The notes: generated by a model from the letters alone, not told the origin. DNA of 64,000 nucleotides from Moduliflexus sp964602655 (GCA_964602655.1 CAZRSF010000017.1:25785-89784); one strand, 5' to 3'. Shown: positions 34,301 through 42,096, counted from the first letter of the stretch. Program-made: numbers and translations.

Positions 34301-34741
34301 GGTCGCGCTGCCGTCGTCATGCGTTTCGAACGCGAAATCTACCGGCTCGAACGTGCTGGGGCGATGATGCTGCGGCCAGTTGAATTCGATGCCGCCGGAA
34401 ATCCAGGGGCCGGTCAGCCCGACTAACGCCGGTTTCACGACCTGATTATAGTAGATAAAATGCCGCTTCGCGATTTTATCGTATGCCTCATGCACGCGCC
34501 CGCCGAGTTCCGGCAGAATCATGAGTTTGAGATAGCGGTTTTCCAAAAACAGGGCATGATACGCTTTTTCGACTTTTTCATCCGAGATGTGTTCGATAAT
34601 CGGATGCGGATAGACCACGCCGCTGCTTCCCTGATAGACCCGCTTTTCGAAAAACATCGGGTTTTTATCCGGTTCGCCAATAGGATAGGTCGGCAGCGTA
34701 ATATCTTCTTCCCAGACGCGCACACACGAAAAATCTTCCAT
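31394..34741 (-). CDS. DUF5107-TPR protein
   Basis: 1115 residues. The N-terminal ~400 residues match DUF5107: YPIGEPDKNPMFFEKRVYQGSSGVVYP, LMILPELGGRVHEAYDK, GPWISGGIEFNWPQHHRP and LWWANPAVSVNDDYQ. This is a mutarotase-like sandwich domain often next to sugar transporters and glycosidases; an activity on glycosides is suspected for the family but I cannot show it. From about residue 460 to the end, TPR-type helical repeats follow (YYNLGLSLKIQGKLDEAFDAF, FYYLGNFWYDRRQYDDAIRCWE and about ten more). No signal peptide, so it is probably cytoplasmic. It sits between araH and the mutarotase-like gene on the same strand. The TTG at 34750 was not used as start. Confidence 0.88.
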   Translation of the reverse strand: MEDFSCVRVWEEDITLPTYPIGEPDKNPMFFEKRVYQGSSGVVYPHPIIEHISDEKVEKAYHALFLENRYLKLMILPELGGRVHEAYDKIAKRHFIYYNQVVKPALVGLTGPWISGGIEFNWPQHHRPSTFEPVDFAFETHDDGSATVWVSEVERMFRTKGMAGFTLFPDKAYLKITGKLYNRTTMPQHFLWWANPAVSVNDDYQSVFPPDVHAVFDHGKRDVSRFPIATGTYYKMDYSAGVDISRYKNIPVPTSYMAIQSKYDFVGGYDHSVQAGVLHVADHHISPGKKQWTWGCGDFGQAWDRNLTDEDGPYIELMTGVYTDNQPDFSWIQPCEEKIFHQYFLPYHSIGVVKNATADALVNLDITGASATVSIYVTAAYRNLTITLQSASQVYFEKTVDVSPEQIFVRSCELSAGEHAENLRVSVTTEEGVLLVSYQPETPEKKPLPDSAKSALPPEELPSTEQLYLTGLHLEQYRHATYDPTAYYQEALKRDPGDIRNNNALGLWLLRHGQFQDSEAYFRRAIKTLTQRNPNPYDGEPYYNLGLSLKIQGKLDEAFDAFFKSVWNGAWQDSGYFALAQIAASRQKFALALELIERSLSRNTQNHKGRHLNVAILRHLGQYDRAEAFTQASLELDHFNFGVWNERALLLREQGKTAEAAQEVAALTRAMRNDPHTHIEYALDYAAAGLFDEAIDLLSRVIADEHADTTYPMIYYYLGYFEWQRGHDAAAAERYQKAAHAKPDYCFPNHLEAVAALEAVKEFNPTDAKAFYYLGNFWYDRRQYDDAIRCWETSRELDPHFPTTHRNLALAYYNKRMNHEEARAALEKAFALNPQDARVFMELNQLYKKLNRPAQERLAFLEGHLPLVELRDDLYLERAALYNQLEQYDTARTLIAARKFHPWEGGEGKVSGQYVACHLGLAKQALKALKFEQALDWLDRAKTYPQNLGEGKLYGASENDLYYLEGCAFQQAGDQARAENSFAQAYRGAERPSAAMFYNDQPPEQIFYQGLAFEKLGQEDRARSRFHALIDYAEQQLFAEPSIDYFAVSLPDLLIFDEDLNHRNRILCHYLLGLGYLGLGKPDQARRELEFVTQSDVNHQGAAQHLAMIGETYWR

Positions 34742-34750
34742 GATCGTCAA

Positions 34751-34850
34751 ACAAACCCCACCCCCGGCCCCGGCCCATCGGGGAGGGGAGAACGTTTCCC
34801 CTCTCCTTCGGAGATGGGCAAGGGGTGAGGTGAAAAGAGAGGTAATGAGG
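34751..34850. repeat. GC-rich imperfect inverted repeat
   Basis: Contains CATCGGGGAGGGGA facing TCCCCTCTCC-TTCGGAGATG, flanked by CCCCACCCC/GGGGTGAGG. It fills the araH to DUF5107 gap. Confidence 0.65.
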
Positions 34851-34862
34851 AGTGAATGATGA

Positions 34863-35828
34863 TTACGCTTTTTTGCGTTGTTTCAGTTGGTCTAACAGGA
34901 TGGCGATTAACAAGATCGTGCCGCGCACAAGATACTGATAAAACGTCGGCACATTCCACAAATTCAAGACATCTTGCACCGTTCCCATAATCAGTACGCC
35001 AACAATGACGCCGCTCATCGTGCCGACGCCGCCGGAAAGCGACACGCCGCCCAACACGCAGGCGGAAATGACATCCAACTCGAAGCCGATCGACGAATTG
35101 GGCTGACCGCTGGTCATGCGGGACGCGAGTATCACGCCGCCGAACCCGGCGACAAAACCTTGCAGGGTGAAAATCACGATTTTGGTCCAATTAACATTCA
35201 CGCCAGAGAGTCGCGCCGCTTCTTTATTGCCGCCGATTGCCAGCACGTTCCGACCATACGCGGTGTTGTTGAGAAGGACGCCGAAAATCGCCATAATCAC
35301 GACGGTCAACAGAATCGGAACCGGAATCCCCCAAATGACATTATTGCCGATTTTAAAAAACGCCGGAATCGTGATACCGATGGCGACCGCGTTGGAAACG
35401 ATCAGGCCGAGACCGCGCACGATTTGCAATGTTGCGAGGGTTGTAATCAAGGGATTCAGACCGAACTTTGCAATAAACACCCCGTTAACCAGACCGACGA
35501 GCGCTCCGGCGAGCACGCCTCCAAGCACGGAAAGAAAGACGTTGCCGGTCACATTCAATAATTTTGCGGTCAACACTCCGGCAAAGGCAACAGTCGAGCC
35601 GACGGACAGATCGACATCGCCAGCGCCAAGCACAAACAGCATGGTAGCGGCGACCATGCCAATCGTCGTCACCGACAACAACAGGCCGTTCATATTCGTA
35701 GTCGTCAGAAAATATGGCACAAACATCGCGCACAGCAGAAACATCACGATATATACGACAATCATGCTGGAATTCTGCCAGAGATTTCCAAAAACTTTAA
35801 TTATTCCTTGTGTCTGGTTGGTTGTCAT
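34863..35828 (-). CDS. araH: L-arabinose-type ABC transporter permease
   Basis: 321 residues, 8-10 membrane helices, of the RbsC/AraH family (BPD_transp_2). Landmarks: TTIGMVAATMLFVLGAGDVDLSVGS (family signature), GLNPLITTLATLQIVRGLGLI, AIGGNKEAARLSGVNV (the loop that contacts the ATPase) and SSIGFELDVISACVLGGVSLSGGVGT. Two copies should form the sugar channel. Assignment to arabinose rests on the partners: AraF and AraG here are close to the E. coli proteins. It is 71 bp behind araG, with a family B palindrome in the gap. Confidence 0.88.
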   Translation of the reverse strand: MTTNQTQGIIKVFGNLWQNSSMIVVYIVMFLLCAMFVPYFLTTTNMNGLLLSVTTIGMVAATMLFVLGAGDVDLSVGSTVAFAGVLTAKLLNVTGNVFLSVLGGVLAGALVGLVNGVFIAKFGLNPLITTLATLQIVRGLGLIVSNAVAIGITIPAFFKIGNNVIWGIPVPILLTVVIMAIFGVLLNNTAYGRNVLAIGGNKEAARLSGVNVNWTKIVIFTLQGFVAGFGGVILASRMTSGQPNSSIGFELDVISACVLGGVSLSGGVGTMSGVIVGVLIMGTVQDVLNLWNVPTFYQYLVRGTILLIAILLDQLKQRKKA

Positions 35829-35862
35829 ACCCTTTGTCTCCTCATTATCTCGTTTTTATCCA

Positions 35863-35895
35863 AACCCTGCCAGGGTTTCGAACCCTGGCAGGGTT
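35863..35895. repeat. Palindrome, family B
   Basis: 15-bp arms AACCCTGCCAGGGTT with loop TCG, between araG and araH; it ends just before the araG stop codon. Confidence 0.9.
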
Positions 35896-35899
35896 AAAT

Positions 35900-37390
35900 T
35901 TACGCTGTCGGCAGCGCCATCGAAAGCAGACGTTCTTGATTCACTTCGGCTCGCGGGACTTCACCGGTGATCGCGCCTTCGCGCATGACGATCACCCGGT
36001 CTGCAACGCCCATCACTTCGGGCAAATCGCTTGACACAAACACAACTGCTTTGCCTTCTTCGGCTAATTGATACATCAACTGATAAATTTCATATTTTGC
36101 GCCTACGTCAATGCCGCGCGTCGGCTCATCCAATAAAAACACGTCCATTGTTTCGCTTAACCAGCGCGCTAAAATAACCTTCTGCTGATTTCCGCCGGAA
36201 AGATTGCCGAGCAGTTGTTCTCGCGACGGGGTTTTTATCTGGAGCTTTTTAATGAAATTATCGGTATTTTCGCGTTCCTTCTGTTTATCCAGAAAGAAGC
36301 CCGCGCGTAAAAAATGGCGGCGGCAACTGATATTCAGGTTTTCATTGACGGAGCGAATCGGAATAATCCCTTCATACTTTCGATCTTCAGGGCTGAGACA
36401 GATACGCTGACGAATCGCTGTAATCGGGTTCGTAATCGTCGCCAGTTTGCCATGAACGCGTACTTCTCCGGATGTCAAACGTTCTGCGCCGAAGAGCAGT
36501 TTCAGCAGTTCGGATCGCCCTGCGCCGACCAAGCCGAAGAAGCCGACGATTTCACCGCGTGACACGCTGAAGGAGACCTCTTTTTTCAAGCCTTTGCCCC
36601 GCAGGTTTTTCACCTCGAACATCGTTTCCCCGGTTTTGCGCGGGCGATAGCCGTACACATCCTTGATTTCCCGCCCAACCATGCGCTGCACTAACAAATT
36701 ATGCGTGACGTTCGACATGTCCGTAAAGGTTTCGATATGCTTCCCGTCGCGAAAGACGGTCACGGTATCGCAAATTTTAAAAATTTCTTCCATGCGATGA
36801 GACACGTAAATAATCGCTTTTCCCTGATTTTTGAGGTTGTCTATAATTTTGAATAATTGCGTCACTTCGCGCGCTGACAGCGAACTGGTCGGTTCGTCGA
36901 ACGCGATGATTTCTGCGTTATGCAGCAACGCTTTGCCGATTTCGATCATCTGGCGCTGGCCGATTGACAGGTTTTTCACTTTTGTGGCCGGATCAAAATT
37001 TTCCATCAATAATTCGATTTGTTTCTGCGCGATCTGGCGCATCTGGCGTTTATCAATAAAGACCGATTTTTTCGGATAGTTCCCGATCATAAAATTTTCA
37101 GCGACGGTCATATCGGGAACAAGGTTCAATTCTTGATAAATGATAGCGATTTTGGCATTCAGCGCGTCGCGGGTAGTCTGAAAAACGTGTTTTTGCCCGC
37201 CGATGACAACATCGCCTGACGTTGGAGTATACGCCCCGCTGAGAATTTTCAACAGCGTGGATTTGCCCGCGCCATTTTCTCCGACGAGGCCGTGAACGCT
37301 GCCTCTGGCAACGCCGAACGACACGTCGTCAAGCGCCTTGACGCCGGGGAAAATTTTGGAAATATGCTCGAATTCCAGGAAATTTTTCAT
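35900..37390 (-). CDS. araG: L-arabinose-type ABC transporter, double ATPase
   Basis: 496 residues with two fused ABC cassettes as in AraG/RbsA. Cassette 1 has Walker A GENGAGKST, Q-loop IYQELNLVPDMTVAENF, signature LSIGQRQMIEIGKAL and Walker B IIAFDEPTSSLSARE. Cassette 2 has the degenerate first motif GLVGAGRSE, then LSPEDRKYEGIIP, signature LSGGNQQKVILARWL and FLLDEPTRGIDVGAKYEIY. Strong agreement with E. coli AraG by eye (for example DEPTSSLSARE and the end LSMALP) supports arabinose or a close aldose. ATG 37390 is preferred; the frame to 37537 covers the repeat. Gene order araF, araG, araH matches E. coli. Confidence 0.93.
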   Translation of the reverse strand: MKNFLEFEHISKIFPGVKALDDVSFGVARGSVHGLVGENGAGKSTLLKILSGAYTPTSGDVVIGGQKHVFQTTRDALNAKIAIIYQELNLVPDMTVAENFMIGNYPKKSVFIDKRQMRQIAQKQIELLMENFDPATKVKNLSIGQRQMIEIGKALLHNAEIIAFDEPTSSLSAREVTQLFKIIDNLKNQGKAIIYVSHRMEEIFKICDTVTVFRDGKHIETFTDMSNVTHNLLVQRMVGREIKDVYGYRPRKTGETMFEVKNLRGKGLKKEVSFSVSRGEIVGFFGLVGAGRSELLKLLFGAERLTSGEVRVHGKLATITNPITAIRQRICLSPEDRKYEGIIPIRSVNENLNISCRRHFLRAGFFLDKQKERENTDNFIKKLQIKTPSREQLLGNLSGGNQQKVILARWLSETMDVFLLDEPTRGIDVGAKYEIYQLMYQLAEEGKAVVFVSSDLPEVMGVADRVIVMREGAITGEVPRAEVNQERLLSMALPTA

Positions 37391-37409
37391 AGAATTGTGA
37401 TCTCGGAAG

Positions 37410-37547
37410 AGACGCCCCGACGGGGCGTCTATTGTTGAAAAGTTTCCAGCGGTTAACACCGCCGTCTTTATTCCGTAGCCGCTTCGCGGCAGGCCGTTCG
37501 CCCTGAAAGGGCGGCGTAATATAGACAGCGGTTTCAACCGCTGGAAA
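37410..37547. repeat. Composite repeat between araF and araG
   Basis: A small palindrome (37410-37430, arms AGACGCCCCG) is followed by a larger element with terminal arms TTTCCAGCGGTT (37441-37452) and AACCGCTGGAAA (near 37536-37547). Differential expression of araF over araGH by a stem here would be usual for such operons. Confidence 0.75.
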
Positions 37548-37573
37548 TTTAAGCGGGCTTCACCAGTCGGGTC

Positions 37574-38548
37574 TTACATCGAGCCCATGACTTCTTTGTA
37601 GTTGTCGCGGGTGATCAACTGACCGGCAGTCCAGATGGCTTTTTCCGGTTCTTTGCCATCTTTGATCCAGTTGAACATATTCTCAGCCGTGCCGTAACCA
37701 TGCTGTTTGGCGGCTAACAGGATTGAACCCATCAACGCGGTCGGCTCCGGTTTTTCGAATTCGGCGACCGCTTCCGTGCCATTGATACCAACGGCAATCG
37801 CTGAATCTACACTGAATTTCTGGCCTTCCAACGCTCTGACAGCACCGATTGCGGAACTATCATTCCCACCGGCAATCACCCACAGTTTGATCTCCGCTTT
37901 TTTGGTCAGCGTGATGTTTGCTGCATTGAAACTGCCTTCGATATCCAGAGTTTTCATCGGGGAATCGAAAATATTGGCTTCCGGCAGGCCAGCGGCTAAC
38001 AAGACTTCAGTTGCGCCGTCGGTGCGTTCTTTAATCGTCGGAAGTTGATCGTAGCTCATGCGCAGGAAACCGACTTGCGTCATATCCCATCCGCGTTTTT
38101 TGGCTTCGTCAGCAATCGCCTGTCCGACAGCTTTGCCGATATTGAAGGCAGAAATGCCCATGTGATGCACATCTTCCATCGGTTTGCCATCGGAGCCGAT
38201 AAAACGGTCGTCAACGCTCATTACTTTCAGTTTGGCGGCTTCGGCTTTTGCGACAATGGCCGGTCCAAGTTTCACGTCAGGCGTGCAAATGACAAAACCC
38301 TGAGCCTGCTGAGCGGCCAGGTTATCAATTGCGGCCAACACTTTTTCGCCATCGGTTGCGCCGATTTTGATCAACTCGAATCCTAATGTGTCTGCGGCTT
38401 GCTGCGCGTATTTCCATTCATCCTGGAACCACGGTTCATCCGGCTGTTTCACTAAAAAGCCGATTTTGATTTTGTCCGCGGCAATCGCGAAACTGCATAA
38501 TGATAATACCAACAAGCTGACAATTGATAATGTGAACAACTTCTTCAT
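37574..38548 (-). CDS. araF: L-arabinose-type ABC transporter, periplasmic binding protein
   Basis: 324 residues with signal peptide MKKLFTLSIVSLLVLSLCSFAIAA. The mature start KIKIGFLVKQPDEPWFQDEWKYA is very close to E. coli AraF, as are the stretches GFELIKI, DGEKVLAAIDNLAAQQAQGFVICTPD and KLGPAIVAKAEAAKLKVMSVDD. The end has LITRDNYKE as in AraF. It is a type-I periplasmic sugar receptor for L-arabinose or a similar aldose (D-galactose and D-fucose also bind AraF). AAGGAG lies 9 bp before ATG 38548. A sigma-54 promoter element lies about 145 bp upstream (38691-38706), so transcription should need the NtrC-type regulator encoded divergently. Confidence 0.94.
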   Translation of the reverse strand: MKKLFTLSIVSLLVLSLCSFAIAADKIKIGFLVKQPDEPWFQDEWKYAQQAADTLGFELIKIGATDGEKVLAAIDNLAAQQAQGFVICTPDVKLGPAIVAKAEAAKLKVMSVDDRFIGSDGKPMEDVHHMGISAFNIGKAVGQAIADEAKKRGWDMTQVGFLRMSYDQLPTIKERTDGATEVLLAAGLPEANIFDSPMKTLDIEGSFNAANITLTKKAEIKLWVIAGGNDSSAIGAVRALEGQKFSVDSAIAVGINGTEAVAEFEKPEPTALMGSILLAAKQHGYGTAENMFNWIKDGKEPEKAIWTAGQLITRDNYKEVMGSM

Positions 38549-38690
38549 GGTCTTCTTCTCCTTGAAGTGCGGCTGGTGTTCATGACTTACGGCAGTGCCG
38601 TAACGAACCCAGTCCATCATAATGTCCCCCTCATTCGAAAGGGCGTGAACCTCTGACCAAGATGTGCAACCATACGACAACATTTTTATA

Positions 38691-38706
38691 AGCAAGAGCG
38701 ATGCCA
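38691..38706 (-). promoter_or_regulatory. Sigma-54 (-24/-12) promoter of araF operon
   Basis: On the minus strand: TGGCAT, 5 bases, TTGCT. The GG and GC dinucleotides are exactly 10 bases apart as sigma-54 requires, and the sequence is within one or two bases of the TGGCAC-N5-TTGCT consensus. Transcription would start near 38680, about 130 bp before the araF ATG. Confidence 0.75.
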
Positions 38707-38813
38707 ACAAGACGACCCACCATATAAAAATTTATAACTATCAATTTTATAATATATTACATGATACACACGATTTCTGGCTTGACATTTTTATAGACAA
38801 ATCGAACAGACTA

Positions 38814-38861
38814 TGTGTCATAGTGACACATGCAATAGGGGACATGTGTCACTATGACCCA
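38814..38861. promoter_or_regulatory. Paired 17-bp dyads, enhancer-type operator
   Basis: Two copies of TGTGTCA-NNN-TGACACA: site 1 at 38814-38830 (perfect) and site 2 at 38845-38861 (one mismatch, TGACCCA). Their centres are 31 bp apart, close to three helix turns, and lie roughly 120-150 bp upstream of the -24/-12 element, the usual place for an NtrC-class activator. As a pair they also form 16-bp inverted arms (GTCATAGTGACACATG). Confidence 0.75.
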
Positions 38862-38877
38862 AACTTATAAGGAACGC

Positions 38878-38910
38878 AATCCTGCCAGGGGTTCAAACCC
38901 TGGCAGGGTT
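38878..38910. repeat. Palindrome, family B, abutting a start codon
   Basis: AATCCTGCCAGGGG and near-complement, followed by a T run, ending 12 bp before the ATG of the response regulator. It occupies the place of a ribosome site and reads like a terminator. Confidence 0.75.
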
Positions 38911-38921
38911 TTTCCAGAAAT

Positions 38922-40262
38922 ATGATCAAAACGCTGTTGATTGTTGATGATAAAATCAAATTGTGCGACGCGCTGGCGCAAGCGTTCCAGCAACAGGGCT
39001 ACCATACGGTGATCGCGACGAATCGGGAAGACGCAATTACCGCCTGCGCGTCGCACCCGATTCATGTCGCGCTGTTAGACATCAAGCTTGGCGCGCAGAA
39101 TGGAGTCGAAGTGTTAGGCGAACTGCTGCAACTCCATAAACACCTGCCAGTCATTATGATGACCGGCCATGCGTCGGTGGAAACCGCCGTCCAATCGCTG
39201 AAACTCGGCGCATTCGATTATGTTAAAAAGCCGCTGGATTTTCATCAGCTTGCGAATTTGGTGGAAAACGCGATCCGTCTTTCCGCGCTGAGCGAGGAGA
39301 ATCAGCAATTGAAAGATCAGTTGATTGACGAACTTTCGCCGCGCCTGATTACGCAGACGCCGAAAATGCTGGAAGTCGCGGAAAAGGCCAAAAAACTCGC
39401 GGTGACTGATCTGCCAGTGTTGATTTTTGGTGAGAATGGTACAGGAAAAGAGGTGATTGCTGATTTTCTGCACATCAATTCGCCGCGCAATTCCCGTAAA
39501 ATGCTGAAAATTAACTGCGCCGCATTCCCTGAAAGTCTGTTGGATAACGAGCTATTCGGCCATGAAAAAGGGGCGTACACCGGGGCAGATGCGCAGTTCA
39601 AAGGCGTGTTCGAGCGGGCGGATCAAAGCTCGCTCTTTTTGGACGAAATCGGCGACATGCCGCTGACGATTCAGGCAAAAATCCTGCGGGCGCTGCAAAA
39701 CCGTGAAATCCGGCGACTTGGCGGCAGTCAAATGATTCACATTCATGTGCGCTTTATCGCGGCGACGAATAAAGATTTGCAAAAATTGATTGAAAAAGAA
39801 CGCTTTCGCGAAGATTTGTATTATCGCTTGAAGGCGGCGGTCATCAAGATTCCGCCGCTGCGCGATCGCAAAGACGATCTTCCGTTGCTGGCGCATCATT
39901 TTCTGACCGAATTTGCCCGCGCCACCTCGACGCCGGTTAAAACCCTCAGCGACGCAGTCCGCCGGGAATTCTCCCGCTATGATTGGCCGGGAAACGTGCG
40001 GGAATTCAAAAATGTCGTGGCGTATGCCGTCGCGATTGCCTCTGGCGACACGATTCAACTTGACGATCTTCCGCCCGATTTTTTAGAGTTCCCTGAAGAA
40101 ATTGTGCCGGATAACATGATTGATGAAGTAGAAAAAAATCTGATTATCAAAATGCTGCAAAAAACCGATTATAACAAAAAACGCACGGCGGAACTGCTGA
40201 ATATCGGCAGAAAAACCCTCTACCGCAAATTAGAAAAATATGGCATTACCGTCCCAGAATAA
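38922..40262 (+). CDS. NtrC-type sigma-54 response regulator
   Basis: 446 residues in three domains. Receiver (1-120): LLIVDDKIKLCDAL with the acidic pair, phospho-acceptor Asp in VALLDIKLG (about 52), conserved Thr in MMTGHAS, and Lys in DYVKKPLD. AAA+ activator domain (about 140-370): Walker A FGENGTGKE, the sigma-54 contact loop ELFGHEKGAYTGAD (GAFTGA variant), Walker B SLFLDEIGD and RFREDLYYRL. C-terminal Fis-type helix-turn-helix: KKRTAELLNIGRKTLYRKLEKYG. It should activate sigma-54 promoters after phosphorylation by the overlapping kinase gene; the araF promoter is the obvious target. A family B palindrome takes the place of the ribosome site. Confidence 0.95.
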   Translation: MIKTLLIVDDKIKLCDALAQAFQQQGYHTVIATNREDAITACASHPIHVALLDIKLGAQNGVEVLGELLQLHKHLPVIMMTGHASVETAVQSLKLGAFDYVKKPLDFHQLANLVENAIRLSALSEENQQLKDQLIDELSPRLITQTPKMLEVAEKAKKLAVTDLPVLIFGENGTGKEVIADFLHINSPRNSRKMLKINCAAFPESLLDNELFGHEKGAYTGADAQFKGVFERADQSSLFLDEIGDMPLTIQAKILRALQNREIRRLGGSQMIHIHVRFIAATNKDLQKLIEKERFREDLYYRLKAAVIKIPPLRDRKDDLPLLAHHFLTEFARATSTPVKTLSDAVRREFSRYDWPGNVREFKNVVAYAVAIASGDTIQLDDLPPDFLEFPEEIVPDNMIDEVEKNLIIKMLQKTDYNKKRTAELLNIGRKTLYRKLEKYGITVPE

Positions 40263-42087
40263 CGCCGATTCGCTGATCGAGTTCGTCAATGTCAGTTTGA
40301 ACTATGGCGCAACGAAAGCGTTATCGCATCTCAATCTTGTCATTCGTCGCGCCGAAATTCACGCGATTGTCGGGGAACATGGGGCGGGGAAATCGTCGCT
40401 CGGCATGATGTTATGCGGGTTATTGAAACCCCAGAATGGTCACATCATTATAGAACGGCAACCCTATCGCAGCCTGACGCTCCAATCTGCCCGGAAAATT
40501 GGCATTGAAATGGTGCAGCAGCAAACGCTGTCGCTGAATCCGTATTTTTCGATTGCCGATAATTTCGCGCTCGATAGCCGCCCATTGTATAAACTCTGGC
40601 GTAAAAAGCAATCGTTGCAAGCTGCCCGCGATTTCCTGGAGCAATGGGGTTTAACGCACATTAACCCCGCTGTTCCGGTCAATACGTTGAACGTGCCGGA
40701 TCAACTATTTGTTGATATTCTCAAACATCTGTATCAACGCCCCACCCTGCTGATTCTTGATGAAGCCTTAGAAAAATTGACCACTGCCAATTACAACACC
40801 ATTGTCGGAATCTTGCAGCGCTTAAAACAGCAGGGGCGCTCGATCTTGCTGATTACCCACCGCATTGACGATGTGTATCAGTTGGCTGACCGGGTCAGCG
40901 TCATCAAACATGGAGAAATTTTGCTCTCCGATGAGGTCAAAAACATTGATAAAATCAACCTGATCAAAATGGCCTATACCCAGGTATCAGAGCAACACAC
41001 GGACAACCTGAATAGGGAATTTTATCAGTTATTGAAATACAACGAGGCGATTCTGCGTAACCTGCCGGTAAATTTGATTGTTGCGGATCATGAAAACAAT
41101 ATCAGATTGGTGAATGACTATTGCAAGCAATCGTTCGAACTCGATCAGGTTGCTTACATCAACAAACCGCTCGCAGAAGTCGTGACCAGCGCCAATAACG
41201 AGGTCGTTGACTTTCTCGATCACGCCCTGTCCTATCGCGAAGAACACGCCTTTTATCAAGCGCCGATTCGGGTGAATAAGCAAGAAATCATCGGTAATAT
41301 CAAAACCTTCCCGGTGTATGACGGCAGCCTGTTCATGGGCACGATGCTGACCATCGAAGATGTGACCGAATACGATCAACTTCAAAAGCAAGTGGTGCTC
41401 TCCGAAAAGCTCGCTTCGGTCGGCATGTTAGCGGCAGGCGTGGCGCATGAAATCAATAATCCGCTGGAAATCATTTACACCTATTTGAGTTTCATGAAAT
41501 ACAAATTTCGCGGGCTGGAACTCCATAAAGCGCTGAACACGCTGCACGAGCAAATCGCCGATATTTCCAGCATCGTCAGCAATCTTCAGACGTTTTCGGA
41601 TCGCCATGTCGAGAACGAAGAGGTGGATTTGAACGATGTGATTCAGAATATGCTGAACCTGTTGAAATACAACGCGAAGTATGAAAATATCGCCATTCAT
41701 TTCGAACCTGAGAGCGACGACATTCTCATCATCACGAACCGCAACGAAATCAAGCAGGTCATTTTGAACTTGCTGAAGAATAGCTTCGAGGTTATGCCAT
41801 CCGGCGGCGAAATCAGGATTATCACGCGCATTTTCGAAGAGAACGGCGGCAAAAACGTGCAGATGACGTTCCAGGATACCGGGCCGGGGATTCATGACAA
41901 AAATCCGAACAACGTGTTCTTGCCGTTTTATTCGACGAAACACGGCAAAGGGAGCAATAACTTTGGTCTCGGCCTCTCGATCAGTTATAACATCATCAAA
42001 AAACACAAAGGGACGATTTCCGTCCAGAATCTTGAGCAAGCCGGCTGCCAGTTCACCATCACGCTGCCGCAGGCGGCGGCGAATTAG
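40240..42087 (+). CDS. Sensor histidine kinase fused to a degenerate AraG-like ABC cassette
   Basis: 615 residues. Residues ~12-245 are an ABC ATPase domain most like the first cassette of AraG/RbsA: Walker A VGEHGAGKSSLG, Q-loop VQQQTLSLNPYFSIADNFAL, Walker B TLLILDEALEKLTTANY, H-loop ITHRIDDVYQLADRV. The signature helix, LSIGQRQMIEI in AraG, is LNVPDQLFVDI here, so the ATPase cycle is probably impaired. Residues ~265-385 form a PAS-like sensor (NLIVADHENNIRLVNDYCKQSF). Then HisKA with the phospho-His in AAGVAHEINNPLE (about 404) and HATPase with NLLKNSFEVMPSGG, DTGPGI and NFGLGLSISYNI. No membrane helix. The gene overlaps the regulator by 23 bp. It may read the state of the AraH permease by docking in place of AraG (inference). 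Confidence 0.93.
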   Translation: MALPSQNNADSLIEFVNVSLNYGATKALSHLNLVIRRAEIHAIVGEHGAGKSSLGMMLCGLLKPQNGHIIIERQPYRSLTLQSARKIGIEMVQQQTLSLNPYFSIADNFALDSRPLYKLWRKKQSLQAARDFLEQWGLTHINPAVPVNTLNVPDQLFVDILKHLYQRPTLLILDEALEKLTTANYNTIVGILQRLKQQGRSILLITHRIDDVYQLADRVSVIKHGEILLSDEVKNIDKINLIKMAYTQVSEQHTDNLNREFYQLLKYNEAILRNLPVNLIVADHENNIRLVNDYCKQSFELDQVAYINKPLAEVVTSANNEVVDFLDHALSYREEHAFYQAPIRVNKQEIIGNIKTFPVYDGSLFMGTMLTIEDVTEYDQLQKQVVLSEKLASVGMLAAGVAHEINNPLEIIYTYLSFMKYKFRGLELHKALNTLHEQIADISSIVSNLQTFSDRHVENEEVDLNDVIQNMLNLLKYNAKYENIAIHFEPESDDILIITNRNEIKQVILNLLKNSFEVMPSGGEIRIITRIFEENGGKNVQMTFQDTGPGIHDKNPNNVFLPFYSTKHGKGSNNFGLGLSISYNIIKKHKGTISVQNLEQAGCQFTITLPQAAAN

Positions 42088-42096
42088 CGGGATACA

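Larger units (their letters stand above)
38549..38921. other. Regulatory region between araF and the NtrC-type regulator
   Basis: About 373 bp containing, from left to right, the leader of araF, the sigma-54 element, an AT-rich stretch (38720-38800), the paired dyads at 38814-38861 and a family B palindrome touching the regulator gene. No gene is evident. Confidence 0.7.

Noticed and set aside
32150..34426. Large plus-strand frames (171-313 codons) opposite the DUF5107-TPR gene
   Set aside because: They are arginine/isoleucine-rich shadows; the minus-strand protein has clear domain structure.
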